In this document: positions 50,501-58,609 of the stretch, piece by piece | How the letters are laid out: every line of letters begins with the position of its first letter | How positions within the stretch are numbered: the first letter of the stretch is position 1 | Assembly (NCBI GenBank): GCA_045577415.1 | Contig: JAZNII010000094.1 | Span: 4,423-68,422 of the forward strand | Length of the DNA stretch: 64,000 nucleotides | DNA from: SVTX01 sp045577415 | GTDB lineage: Bacteria > Bacillota > Clostridia > Oscillospirales > CAG-272 | Reading direction: 5' to 3' | The notes under the pieces: generated by a model | What the model was told of the DNA's origin: nothing | What the model saw: only the letters and a program-made list of their open reading frames with translations | Databases searched by the model: none | Position numbers and translations under genes: made by a program

Positions 50501-51948
50501 ACGACCTCGCCGTCCTTGACCTTTACCGCGCCAATCTCGGTGATCTTACAGTTCTTCACCGAAAGACCCGTAGTCTCGATATCGAAAACGATAGTTTCTT
50601 CGTCAAAATCCTCGTTATAATTGCCGTAAAGCGCGCCTGCGGTGTCGTTTACAAAGTATGCTTCAACGCCGTAAATGACCTTCTGTCCTATCTTTTCGGA
50701 CGCAAGCATAGCATCCTGATAGCCCTGCACCGTTCCGTGGTCGGTAATAGCCACGGCAGGGTGTCCCCACGCGTTAGCCTGCTTGACCGCAACGTCGGGT
50801 GGAATAAGGGCATCCATATGGGACATCTGGGTGTGCAGATGAAGCTCAACGCGCTTAACGGGGGCGTTGTCAACTCTTGAGAGCTTCTTTATCTTAGCGA
50901 TATTGTTAAAGAAGAACTGAAAATCGGTTCCCTCTGTTCTGTCTTTTCGCATTTCCTTTTTTGCATATCCTTTAAGAGCCAGAACCGCTCCGTTTTTAAC
51001 GCTTGCGGCAATCTCCTCGGCATCTTCAAGAGTAGCGAAGCATTTTACCTCCACAGAGGAGTTTCCGTCGCTTATTGAGAAGGAAATATTCATTTTGTCG
51101 CCCGAACGGCTTGGCTCTTGAGCGTAGTCAAAGACCGTACCGAGGATGACTATATTTCGTTGCGGCTTGTTAATGTCGGCGATTGACGTGGGAGTGATCG
51201 GAAAAGGCTCGCCGTAAACATATTCGGGTGACGAGATGTCAAAAGCTCCGTTTCCAATCCTGCAAATGCCGTCTTCAACCGTTGCGACTGCGTTTTCATC
51301 AAACAACGTGGTCTTTCTGGGGAGCATATTTGCCTCCTCATCGGATGGAGGTGTCGACGTCAACTTCTGAGCCATTCTCGCTTCGTACGCCTTTGCCTCA
51401 GCCGCCATACGCTTGTCAAAATCCTCTATATACTTTTCAAGAGAATTGTTGCTTGCGAGAAAAATCTCGTCGCTTGTATGGACTATATTTACCTTTACGT
51501 TAACGCCGAATTCCGACAGGATAATTCCCTGCATTACTCCCGGAGTTCTTGCGTCGTAAAGTAATCTGACTCCGTTTTCGGTAAAAGGAATTTCTATATT
51601 TAACGTGTTGTTTTCAAGATTATAGCGATACTTATTAAAGAATCCCATAGCAACGATCCCGACCTTTTCGGTCTCCTTTAAAAGCTCGGAAACGTATCCG
51701 CTGTCAAACAGCGCCGAGGGATAATGAGGCATTATCTTGACCCAGTTAAGCTCGTACGCCTTTGCAATCTCGGACTCAAATCTATAAAGCGTTTCTTTAT
51801 CAATGAGCATGGGAAAATCGGCCGACACCTGCAAAATTCTGTTTGCTTTGTCGGCCTGTATCTTTATATTCTGAGCGCGGTTAAGAATTTCTTCGCCGCG
51901 CTCATCCGCTTTATACTTTTCAAAAATCTGTAAAAATGTCTTTGCCAT
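47521..51948 (-). CDS. polC: DNA polymerase III alpha subunit, PolC type
   Basis: Replicative C-family polymerase of Gram-positives, 1475 residues. Domain order: N-terminal region, OB-type domain (residues about 240-350), PHP domain part (LHLHTQMSHMDALI, AITDHGTVQGY), inserted 3'-5' exonuclease (VFDIETTGLSVKNCKITEIG, LLVAHNASFDMGFI, HRACDDAAMLA), rest of PHP, then the polymerase core (VGSRGSVGSSFVASMAGI, SPDIDLNFSGEVQ, KAHAAAYVMSAIRLGW), zinc-finger-like CPSCQYNDF-to-CPKCGHK. It completes the pyrH-to-polC cluster. Together with dnaE it gives the usual two-polymerase set of Bacillota. Confidence 0.97.
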   Translation of the reverse strand: MAKTFLQIFEKYKADERGEEILNRAQNIKIQADKANRILQVSADFPMLIDKETLYRFESEIAKAYELNWVKIMPHYPSALFDSGYVSELLKETEKVGIVAMGFFNKYRYNLENNTLNIEIPFTENGVRLLYDARTPGVMQGIILSEFGVNVKVNIVHTSDEIFLASNNSLEKYIEDFDKRMAAEAKAYEARMAQKLTSTPPSDEEANMLPRKTTLFDENAVATVEDGICRIGNGAFDISSPEYVYGEPFPITPTSIADINKPQRNIVILGTVFDYAQEPSRSGDKMNISFSISDGNSSVEVKCFATLEDAEEIAASVKNGAVLALKGYAKKEMRKDRTEGTDFQFFFNNIAKIKKLSRVDNAPVKRVELHLHTQMSHMDALIPPDVAVKQANAWGHPAVAITDHGTVQGYQDAMLASEKIGQKVIYGVEAYFVNDTAGALYGNYNEDFDEETIVFDIETTGLSVKNCKITEIGAVKVKDGEVVEVFNTFVNPEIPIPEDIVQLTGINDEMVADAPKIRDALEAFFNFIGDRDTDKKKLLVAHNASFDMGFIRYAAEECGLEFRNPYLDTVALSRYINPDLKKHKLDTLAEYYQLGDFNHHRACDDAAMLAAIYVKMIASMREQDIKSFEQLKRDMSANSNPLNLKPYHQIILVKNKIGLKNLYKLISFGFLKYYKRHPRIPKTELEKHREGLIIGSACEAGELFTAILENRPEAEIEEIVNFYDYLEIQPISNNQFLIREERAKDDEDLRNLNRRIVELGERYNKPVVATCDAHFLNNEDELYRKILLAGQKFKDYDSESHLYYRTTEEMLEEFSYLGEKKAYEVVVTNTNMINDMIESDIRPFPKGTFTPDMEGAEEDLTRICYERAKSMYGDPLPEIVEQRLDKELTSIIKNGFAVLYMIAQKLVWYSEQNGYLVGSRGSVGSSFVASMAGISEVNPLPPHYWCPSCQYNDFSNPDKAGSGFDLPDKNCPKCGHKLNADGHHIPFETFLGFYGDKSPDIDLNFSGEVQGKVHKYTEELFGAENVFRAGTIGTLADKTAYGYVMKFLEEKGISLPRAEVNRIVSNCVGVKRSTGQHPGGIVVVPKEYEIYDFCPVQHPADDPNSDIVTTHFTFEYLHDTLLKLDELGHDMPTKYKYLEKYSGNTSVMDVPMNDKSVYELFLSTKSLGVSPDDINCNIGTFGLPEFGTRFVIKMVEEAKPKSFSDLLQISGLSHGTDVWTGNAQDLINEGICNISNVIGCRDNIMNDLIAYGVEKSHAFKIMESVRKGKGLTPEWEEEMIAAGVPDWYIGSCKKIKYMFPKAHAAAYVMSAIRLGWYKVHIPIAFYCAMFTVAPGGFDAEIVMGGRSKVQATIKDIEQRTREKKEVTPKEQASIPTLQLINEAMARGIKFLPVNIIKSESSAFIPENGAIRMPFSALGGLGENAAANIVAAREEEPFFSVEDLQIRAKLTKSVIEVLRNNKVLEGLDETDQLSFF

Positions 51949-51950
51949 AT

Positions 51951-53045
51951 TTAAGAAAATTTTTCTTCCTTGATTTTTTTGATTTCTTTTATAAGTGTGG
52001 TGATGATCTCATCCTCTTTGATCTTGCCGAGGGTTTGTCCATGGGAAAAAAGCAGAGCCTCGCCTCGTCCACCCGCAATTCCAAGATCGGCCTCATGAGC
52101 TTCACCGGGACCATTGACTATACAACCCATCAAAGCCACAGTTATTGGCAGATTATCAAGCTTTTCAGCGACGATCGCATCCTCAAAACGCGCGGAGAGA
52201 GATATAAGGTCTATTTTCGTTCTTCCGCAGGTGGGACAACTGACGATGTTCATTCCGCACTGTCCTTCGATATTGAGCGCGTTAAGAAGATTTTTTGCCG
52301 CTCCAACCTCACTTACGGGGTCTGCTGTAAGAGATACCCGCAAAGTGTCGCCAATGCCGTCGCACAAAAGCGAGCCTATGCCGATCGCGCTTTTTATAGT
52401 TCCCTTTCTTTCGTCACCTGCTTCGGTAACACCGATATGTATCGGATAGTCGCAACGCTCCGCGACTAATCTGTTAGCCGCAATCATCGTTGATACATCA
52501 GAGGATTTTATAGAGAGCGCTGTATCGTAAAAATCGTATTTTTCAAGAATAGACGCGTGATAAAGGGCGCTTTCGCAAAGAGCCTCAGGCGTGGGAGATC
52601 CGTATTTTGCGAGAATATGCTTTTCCACAGAACCGCTGTTTACACCTATTCTGATAGGAATATTTTTTGCCTTGCAGGCATCGACAACAGCCTTGACTCT
52701 CTCTTCATCACCTATATTTCCGGGATTTATACGAATCTTATCAACTCCGTATTCGGCAGATTTCAGAGCGGCGCGATAGTCAAAGTGGATATCCGCAACG
52801 ATAGGCGTGCGGATACCCGATTCTTTAATTATTCGGATCGTTTCTGCAGCTTCCTCGTCGGGAACGGTGATGCGTACTACGTCACAGCCCGCGCTGGAGA
52901 GTCTTTTGATCTGTTCGAGCGTAGCTACAGAGTCCTTGGTATCGGTGTTGGTCATAGACTGAATGGCAATTTTATTCTCGCCGCCAATCTTTACGTTACC
53001 GACAGTTATTTCTCTTGTTTTACGTCTGATTTTATTGTAGATCAT
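51951..53045 (-). CDS. ispG: 4-hydroxy-3-methylbut-2-en-1-yl diphosphate synthase (flavodoxin)
   Basis: Iron-sulfur enzyme of the MEP pathway, 364 residues. The TIM barrel part begins with VGNVKIGGENKIAIQSMTNTDT, and the 4Fe-4S cysteines appear in SCPTCGRTKID and MGCIVNGPGEA, matching IspG (CxxC and later C). It lies between rseP (12 bp) and polC (2 bp), in the conserved order dxr-rseP-ispG-polC. Confidence 0.97.
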   Translation of the reverse strand: MIYNKIRRKTREITVGNVKIGGENKIAIQSMTNTDTKDSVATLEQIKRLSSAGCDVVRITVPDEEAAETIRIIKESGIRTPIVADIHFDYRAALKSAEYGVDKIRINPGNIGDEERVKAVVDACKAKNIPIRIGVNSGSVEKHILAKYGSPTPEALCESALYHASILEKYDFYDTALSIKSSDVSTMIAANRLVAERCDYPIHIGVTEAGDERKGTIKSAIGIGSLLCDGIGDTLRVSLTADPVSEVGAAKNLLNALNIEGQCGMNIVSCPTCGRTKIDLISLSARFEDAIVAEKLDNLPITVALMGCIVNGPGEAHEADLGIAGGRGEALLFSHGQTLGKIKEDEIITTLIKEIKKIKEEKFS

Positions 53046-53057
53046 GAATTTGTCCTT

Positions 53058-54218
53058 TTAGAATAGATTGATGATGTCCTTAAACGTAACGAATAGCATC
53101 AGAGCCAGAAGAACAAGGAGTCCGACTGTATTTATCATTCCCTCGACCTCTTTTTTGACGGGCTTTCTGCGAACCATTTCAATTAAAAGAAATATTATTC
53201 TTCCGCCGTCCAAAGCAGGGAGAGGCAAAAGATTGAATACGCCAAGGTTCATCGTTATCAGTGTAAATAGGTTCAAAAGCGAGTATGGGCCGATCTTTGC
53301 GGCATCTCCCACGGCACCTGCCATTCCAACGGGACCCGAAACAGCTTCTGCGCCGTAACGTCCGGTTAACAGGTCCTTGATGCCGTCAACTATTATTTTA
53401 ACGGATGAGACAGATCTGAAGATCGAGTGCTTAACAACAGATACAAATGATATATCTTCCTTTAAAACGTAAAAATCCCGATTGCCTATCGTGGTTCCAG
53501 CGGTTTCTTCGGTTGGAAATTCAACATTCTCCAGCAATACCCGTTCTCCGTTCCTGACAACAACAATATCAATAGGCTCGTATCCGTTATTCAGGATCTC
53601 GTAAACTACCTCTTGACCCGTATGGACGTAAACACCGTCAATTTTGACTATTTTGTCTCCAACCATAAGACCGCTTTGATCTGAGGTGGATTCCTCGAAA
53701 AATTCTCCTACTACGTTTGACGCAAGATAGCCGTCCTGAATGCAGTCAATGCCGACTAAGGTGAACATGCAAAGTATTCCGAGCAGAATATTCATTACGG
53801 GTCCCGCAACTGTTATAAGAAATCTTTGCCAGACCTTTTTGTTGCAGAAGGCATTAGCGTCTGTTGATGCTTCGTCCTCTCCTGCCATTCTGACGTAACC
53901 TCCGACGGGAAATGCCCTTATGCTGAATACTGTTTTTTGATTTTCGGGATCGATAGCTTTATTGTGGGAAACAACCTCTTGAGCCGCATCAACTGACTCG
54001 TCTTGTGAAGAATGAAATGTGTTTCCTATAGAATTGCCGCCGTCGTCGGTCTTTTTCTTCTTTCTTGCGGTAGTGAAAATCGCGGGTCCCATACCGATTG
54101 AAAATTCCAGTACGGTAACCTTGAAAAGCTTTGCGAACAAAAAATGTCCCAGCTCGTGAATAACTACCATAACGCTGAGCAAAAGCAACGTCAGCAACAA
54201 GTACCAAACAGTATCCAT
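53058..54218 (-). CDS. rseP: RIP metalloprotease RseP (site-2 protease)
   Basis: Intramembrane zinc protease of 386 residues that cleaves anti-sigma factors and signal peptides. The zinc site HELGH is in MVVIHELGHFLFAK near residue 20, the PDZ domain is at about 175-255 (GLMVGDKIVKIDG), and the second metal-ligand motif is NLLPLPALDGGRI. A hydrophilic insert of about 45 residues (between GPAIFTTARKKK and FSIRAFPVGGYV) is unusual. Four membrane helices are visible. Confidence 0.96.
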   Translation of the reverse strand: MDTVWYLLLTLLLLSVMVVIHELGHFLFAKLFKVTVLEFSIGMGPAIFTTARKKKKTDDGGNSIGNTFHSSQDESVDAAQEVVSHNKAIDPENQKTVFSIRAFPVGGYVRMAGEDEASTDANAFCNKKVWQRFLITVAGPVMNILLGILCMFTLVGIDCIQDGYLASNVVGEFFEESTSDQSGLMVGDKIVKIDGVYVHTGQEVVYEILNNGYEPIDIVVVRNGERVLLENVEFPTEETAGTTIGNRDFYVLKEDISFVSVVKHSIFRSVSSVKIIVDGIKDLLTGRYGAEAVSGPVGMAGAVGDAAKIGPYSLLNLFTLITMNLGVFNLLPLPALDGGRIIFLLIEMVRRKPVKKEVEGMINTVGLLVLLALMLFVTFKDIINLF

Positions 54219-54239
54219 TAATTTCTCCGTAAAAATATT

Positions 54240-55421
54240 TTATGCGCGAGCGGCAATATGTTTTTGAGCTGACTCTCTTGCCTGTCTCGCCATATAAAGT
54301 ATTGTATCAAGATCGTGAACGTCTTTGCAGGTATGCATTTCATCTACAACAATGCAGACTATCTCGCAAATATCGTAAAAACCGATCTTTTTCTGTAAAA
54401 ATGCCGCAACTGCTTCCTCGTTTGCAGCATTAAGTATAGCCGGAACAGCTCCGCCCAGCTTTATAGCTTCAAATGCTTTGTTTAAAAGAATAAAGGTATC
54501 GGGATCGGGTCTTTGGAACGTCAGCTTTCCAACCGAGAAAAGATCAAGCGCTTCGGTCGTTGCCTCTCCTCTTTCGGGGTGAGTAAGCGCGTATTGAACA
54601 CAATGGCGCATATCGGGAACAGACATCTGCGCGATAACGCTGTTGTCAATAAATTCAACCGCGGAATGTATTATGCTTTCTCTGTGAACCACAACCTTGA
54701 TCTGTTCGGGACTTACGCCGAACAAGTGGACTGCCTCGATGACCTCAAAGCCTTTGTTCATAAGGGTTGCGCTATCAACGGTTATTTTTGCTCCCATTGA
54801 CCAAGTGGGATGCGCCAGCGCAGAATCAAGAGTGGCGGTTTTTAACTGTTCTTTAGTATAACCAAAGAAAGGACCTCCCGAAGCGGTCAGTATTAAGTTT
54901 TTTACTTCGCTTTGTTTGCCCGAGCGCAAACATTGGAATATTGCGCAATGCTCGCTATCCACGGGAAGGATCTCGTGTCCGCTATCCCTTGCCGCCTGCA
55001 TAACGATCTCACCGCCTACGACGAGAGACTCCTTATTTGCAAGCGCAAGCTTTTTCTTTGCGTGAAGCGTTGCCAAAGTAGGCTTCAGACCCGCTTCACC
55101 CAGAATAGAGTTCTCAACCACCTGCTCGCAACCGTCGTCACCTTTGGTCTCTGCAATCATTTCACAGATTCCCTCGGTGCCGCAATACACCTTTATTTCG
55201 GTATCCTTGAGTCTGTCTTTCAAGTCGCGAGCCGCATCGGTGTCGCTCATGGCGCAAGCCTTGACCTTAAACTGCCTGGCCTGCTCCTCTACGCGCTTGG
55301 CGTTCTTGTGAGCGGATAGCGCATCAACTCTAACGTTAAATTTTTTCGCTACGTCGATAGCCTGCTCGCCGACCGAGCCCGTAGAGCCGAGGACGATCAT
55401 TGAGGGTTTATTATCTTTCAT
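54240..55421 (-). CDS. dxr: 1-deoxy-D-xylulose-5-phosphate reductoisomerase
   Basis: NADPH-dependent second step of the MEP pathway, 393 residues. GSTGSVGEQAIDVAK is the nucleotide loop, ILPVDSEHCAIFQCL holds the metal acid residues, and LTASGGPFFGYTKEQL and NAANEEAVAAFLQ are further signatures. The start is placed at ATG 55421, with AAGG 10 nt upstream; the earlier ATG 55430 has no room for it. It follows cdsA by 20 bp. Confidence 0.96.
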   Translation of the reverse strand: MKDNKPSMIVLGSTGSVGEQAIDVAKKFNVRVDALSAHKNAKRVEEQARQFKVKACAMSDTDAARDLKDRLKDTEIKVYCGTEGICEMIAETKGDDGCEQVVENSILGEAGLKPTLATLHAKKKLALANKESLVVGGEIVMQAARDSGHEILPVDSEHCAIFQCLRSGKQSEVKNLILTASGGPFFGYTKEQLKTATLDSALAHPTWSMGAKITVDSATLMNKGFEVIEAVHLFGVSPEQIKVVVHRESIIHSAVEFIDNSVIAQMSVPDMRHCVQYALTHPERGEATTEALDLFSVGKLTFQRPDPDTFILLNKAFEAIKLGGAVPAILNAANEEAVAAFLQKKIGFYDICEIVCIVVDEMHTCKDVHDLDTILYMARQARESAQKHIAARA

Positions 55422-55441
55422 TTTATACATCCTTGATTGAA

Positions 55442-56299
55442 TCAAATTATATTTGGAAGAAGGTCAAAATAGGTACAAGCGATGGCAAGGACGAGGCAGT
55501 TTGCAAGCGCGGAATCGAATCTGTCGAGCATTCCCCCGTGGCCCGGGAAAAAATTTCCGTAATCCTTTATGCTGTAATTTCTTTTGATGACAGACATTAT
55601 AAGATCGCCGATCTGTCCGACGATAGGAATGAGGATTCCGAACAAAGCGAGAGCTATGTAGTTTGCGTCAATAATTCCGTCGGGATTGAAAAATTTTTCG
55701 ATAACGAAAGCGTACAGCACCACGGAGCCTGCGCCGAAAAGAGTGCCGCCAATAGCGCCCTCAACGGTTTTCTTGGGACTTACCGAGGGGATAAGCTTAT
55801 GTCTGCCGAAAAGTCTGCCGCAAAAATAAGCAAAGGTATCGGTCACCCAACCGACGATAAAAGGAAGATATATAAGATATGCACCGTTTGTCGCTACGTC
55901 TCTGATATAAACCGTGGCACTGAATCCTGCGTTCACATAAATAAACATCGCTATAAGAAGTCCTGCGTCTGCAACATTCAGAGTCTTGTTGCCAAAGACT
56001 GCAACTGTAAAAATATAAAGAGACACAGAAATTATAAGCACAGAGCCACCGACGAATATATCTCCCACGTCACCGTAAACACTTGCGTATCTGGTATAGA
56101 TAGGCATAAAAAAGGATGCGGCACAAAGCGGTATGGTTAGGAAAAAGTTCTTTTTCTGACCTATGCAATGTATTGCCTCGAAAACCGCAATTGCTATACA
56201 AACGCCTATCAAAACGGTATATATCCATGTGTCGCTGAATATTAACATGGGTATAAATACGCAAAGCGCAACGATTGCGGTAATAGTTCTCTTAATCAT
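55442..56299 (-). CDS. cdsA: Phosphatidate cytidylyltransferase
   Basis: Makes CDP-diacylglycerol from phosphatidate and CTP, 285 residues with about eight membrane helices. The signature toward the C-terminus, SIKDYGNFFPGHGGMLDRFDS, is intact (shown as GHGGMLDRFDS), as is WVTDTFAYFCGRLFGRHK. Start ATG 56299 has AGAAGGG 9 nt upstream. It follows uppS directly: the uppS stop is 5 nt ahead of the ATG. Confidence 0.95.
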   Translation of the reverse strand: MIKRTITAIVALCVFIPMLIFSDTWIYTVLIGVCIAIAVFEAIHCIGQKKNFFLTIPLCAASFFMPIYTRYASVYGDVGDIFVGGSVLIISVSLYIFTVAVFGNKTLNVADAGLLIAMFIYVNAGFSATVYIRDVATNGAYLIYLPFIVGWVTDTFAYFCGRLFGRHKLIPSVSPKKTVEGAIGGTLFGAGSVVLYAFVIEKFFNPDGIIDANYIALALFGILIPIVGQIGDLIMSVIKRNYSIKDYGNFFPGHGGMLDRFDSALANCLVLAIACTYFDLLPNII

Positions 56300-56304
56300 A
56301 ATGA

Positions 56305-57036
56305 TCAACCCTTCTTCTTCTCGGTGTTTTTGTCAAGTCCGCCAAAACGGCGTTTTCTGGAGTAAAATTCGGCAACTGCGCGGTCTATCTCCTCGGGACC
56401 GAAATCGGGCCAGAGTGTGTCGGTAAAATACAACTCTGAGTATGCGGCTTGCCAAAGCAAAAAGTTTGATATTCGCAGATCTCCGCCCGTTCTCACGATA
56501 AGATCGGGGTCCGGACAGCCTCCCGTATAAAGCGCGGAATCAATGTCCTCTGGGGTGACTTGGGACTTACCGCTTGCGATAAGTCGGTTGACCGCATTGG
56601 TGATCTCAAGACGCGAGCCGTAATTTACGGCGACGTTCAAGACGGAATGGCGCTTTGAGGTAATCTTCTCTATCAGCTTAATCTTTGCTTTCAAGGGTAT
56701 GCTCAACACGCTTGTATCGCCGATAAAGCGCACCTGTCCCAATCCATCGGACTTGTTATCGTTGAAAAAGCTATCAAGATATTGCTCAAGTAACGCCATT
56801 ATGGCATCCACCTCTTTTTTGGGGCGCTTCCAGTTTTCAGTAGAAAAGGCATAGACCGTAATATATTCTATTCCGATCTTTCGGCAATATTCCACCGCAT
56901 CTATAAAAGCCTTTACGCCTTCCTTATGCCCTTCTTCTCTCGGCATATTGCGAGATGTAGCCCACCTTCCGTTGCCGTCCATAATAAAAGCGATGTGCTT
57001 GAGTCTTTCATCCACCTTAATAATTTCTTTGCTCAT
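56305..57036 (-). CDS. uppS: Isoprenyl transferase (undecaprenyl diphosphate synthase)
   Basis: Cis-prenyltransferase of 243 residues that extends FPP to the C55 lipid carrier. Begins IAFIMDGNGRWATSRNMPREEGHKEG (catalytic Asp in FIMDGNGRW), has the conserved TVYAFSTENWKRPK, and VNYGSRLEITNAVNR; the C-terminal RTGGDLRISNFLLWQAAYSELYF segment is complete. It opens the second half of the cluster, behind the hairpin 57081-57113. Confidence 0.97.
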   Translation of the reverse strand: MSKEIIKVDERLKHIAFIMDGNGRWATSRNMPREEGHKEGVKAFIDAVEYCRKIGIEYITVYAFSTENWKRPKKEVDAIMALLEQYLDSFFNDNKSDGLGQVRFIGDTSVLSIPLKAKIKLIEKITSKRHSVLNVAVNYGSRLEITNAVNRLIASGKSQVTPEDIDSALYTGGCPDPDLIVRTGGDLRISNFLLWQAAYSELYFTDTLWPDFGPEEIDRAVAEFYSRKRRFGGLDKNTEKKKG

Positions 57037-57080
57037 ATTACTCCGTCAAAGTTGTTAAAATTTGTGTTTATCAAACTGCA

Positions 57081-57113
57081 ATTAAAGCGGAAGCTTTTTC
57101 CTTCCGCTTTAAT
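57081..57113 (-). terminator. Terminator after frr
   Basis: 13-bp arms ATTAAAGCGGAAG (57081-57093) and CTTCCGCTTTAAT (57101-57113); separates pyrH-frr from the uppS-polC part. Confidence 0.85.
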
Positions 57114-57127
57114 GCCTATCCGCGGGA

Positions 57128-57682
57128 TCAGACCTTCATAATGTCCTTTTCCTTAGCGGTTGTAATGGTTTCAATATTCTTTACGTATTTGTCGGTAAGA
57201 TCCTGAACTGCCTTTTCAGCGTTCTTAACGTCATCCTCGGTAAGGAGACCGTCCTTCTTCTGTTTCTTAATATCGTCGTTAGCGGTACGTCTGATATTTC
57301 TGACAGCTACCTTAGCCTCCTCGCCCATCTTCTGAACCTGCTTAGCAAGCTCGCGGCGTCTCTCCTCGGTAAGCTGGGGGAAAACGAGACGGATGATCTT
57401 ACCGTCGTTGGAGGGGTTAATTCCTATATCAGAGGTCTGAATAGCCTTTTCCATAGCCTTGAGAGTGCTTGCGTCGTAAGGAATGATCTCAAGCGTCTTT
57501 GCATCAGCGACTCTTACGTTTGCCATAGCGGTGATCTCTGCGGGAGAACCCCAGTAATCGAAGGTTACACGAGAAAGAACTGCAGGATTAGCCTGGCTTG
57601 CGCGGATGGAAGCAAGGTTAATTTCGTACGACGCGATAGATTTCTGCATTTTTGATTCAAGTTCTTTTGTGTTGTAATTCAT
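57128..57682 (-). CDS. frr: Ribosome recycling factor
   Basis: Splits post-termination ribosomes together with EF-G. 184 residues, typical length. Conserved parts: NPAVLSRVTFDYWGSPAE, TLEIIPYDAS, INPSNDGKIIRLVFPQLTEERR and VRNIRRTANDD. Lies 32 bp behind pyrH and ends at a hairpin. Confidence 0.97.
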   Translation of the reverse strand: MNYNTKELESKMQKSIASYEINLASIRASQANPAVLSRVTFDYWGSPAEITAMANVRVADAKTLEIIPYDASTLKAMEKAIQTSDIGINPSNDGKIIRLVFPQLTEERRRELAKQVQKMGEEAKVAVRNIRRTANDDIKKQKKDGLLTEDDVKNAEKAVQDLTDKYVKNIETITTAKEKDIMKV

Positions 57683-57714
57683 AATTTTGATTCCCTTTCT
57701 ATGTATGTAAGTTA

Positions 57715-58431
57715 TTATTTATGCATTTTTGTTCCTGTGGTGTTACCCATGACCGTGCGATAAATGTTTTCGGGGTCAGAGAGCGCGAAAGCATAGCAAT
57801 CGATGTCATTTTCGTTACAGAAGGAAACTGCAGTGAGATCAAACGCTTTCAGGTTTTTGTCAAGGATCTCGGCGTATGTAACATCGTTGTAACGCACAGC
57901 GGTGGGATCCTTCTTGGGGTCGGCGGTATACAGACCGTCAACGTTCTTTGCCATAAGCACGATGTCAGCTCCGATCTCGGCTGCGCGAACTACTGCAGGG
58001 GTGTCGGTTGAGAAATAGGGAGCGCCAAGACCGCCGCCAAAAATAACGACCTTACCCTCGGAAAGGTATCTGTCGGCATCTCGTTGAGTGTAAAAATCAG
58101 CGAATGTATTCATCTCGACCGAGGAAAGGACCTTTGCGTCGATTCCGTGTCTGATAAAGGCATCCTGAAGCGCCAAGGAATTGATAACGGTTGCGAGCAT
58201 ACCCATGTGGTCGGCTCTTGCTCGGTTCATGCCTACGCCCTTTCTCGCGCCGCGCCATATATTGCCCGCTCCGACAATAATAGCAACCTCAACGCCCGCC
58301 TTAAGGCACTTGTCGATGGAATCTACAACCTTGTCAACAAAATCGAAATCGAGAATATCATTCTCACATCCGTTTTTGAGAGCTTCGCCCGAAATTTTAA
58401 CTAAAATACGCTTATAAATAGGTTTAGACAT
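57715..58431 (-). CDS. pyrH: Uridylate kinase (UMP kinase)
   Basis: Amino-acid-kinase-fold enzyme that phosphorylates UMP to UDP, 238 residues. Landmarks: ILVKISGEAL at the start, VAIIVGAGNIWRGARKGVGMNRARADHMGMLAT, and VDGLYTADPKKDPTAVRYND. First gene of the cluster. A promoter with a 17-bp spacer is 34 bp upstream, and a GGGGGAA is before the ATG. Confidence 0.97.
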   Translation of the reverse strand: MSKPIYKRILVKISGEALKNGCENDILDFDFVDKVVDSIDKCLKAGVEVAIIVGAGNIWRGARKGVGMNRARADHMGMLATVINSLALQDAFIRHGIDAKVLSSVEMNTFADFYTQRDADRYLSEGKVVIFGGGLGAPYFSTDTPAVVRAAEIGADIVLMAKNVDGLYTADPKKDPTAVRYNDVTYAEILDKNLKAFDLTAVSFCNENDIDCYAFALSDPENIYRTVMGNTTGTKMHK

Positions 58432-58464
58432 CGCTATTCCCCCAATATATAAATTCTACCAAAT

Positions 58465-58493
58465 ATTGTACTACTTTTTTTGAGTTTTGTAAA
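58465..58493 (-). promoter_or_regulatory. Promoter of pyrH
   Basis: Minus strand TTTACA (58488-58493), 17-bp spacer, TACAAT (58465-58470). Confidence 0.65.
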
Positions 58494-58571
58494 TACTTTT
58501 TTTGTAAACAATTTATATATTATTATATTTTTAATAATTTAATACTTTAAAATGCCTGTAATTACATCAAA

Positions 58572-58600
58572 AACACCCTTGGAGTATCCCCAAGGGTGTT
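58572..58600 (-). terminator. Terminator of thrS
   Basis: Arms AACACCCTTGG (58572-58582) and CCAAGGGTGTT (58590-58600), T run on the minus strand. Confidence 0.9.
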
Positions 58601-58609
58601 AATTAACAA

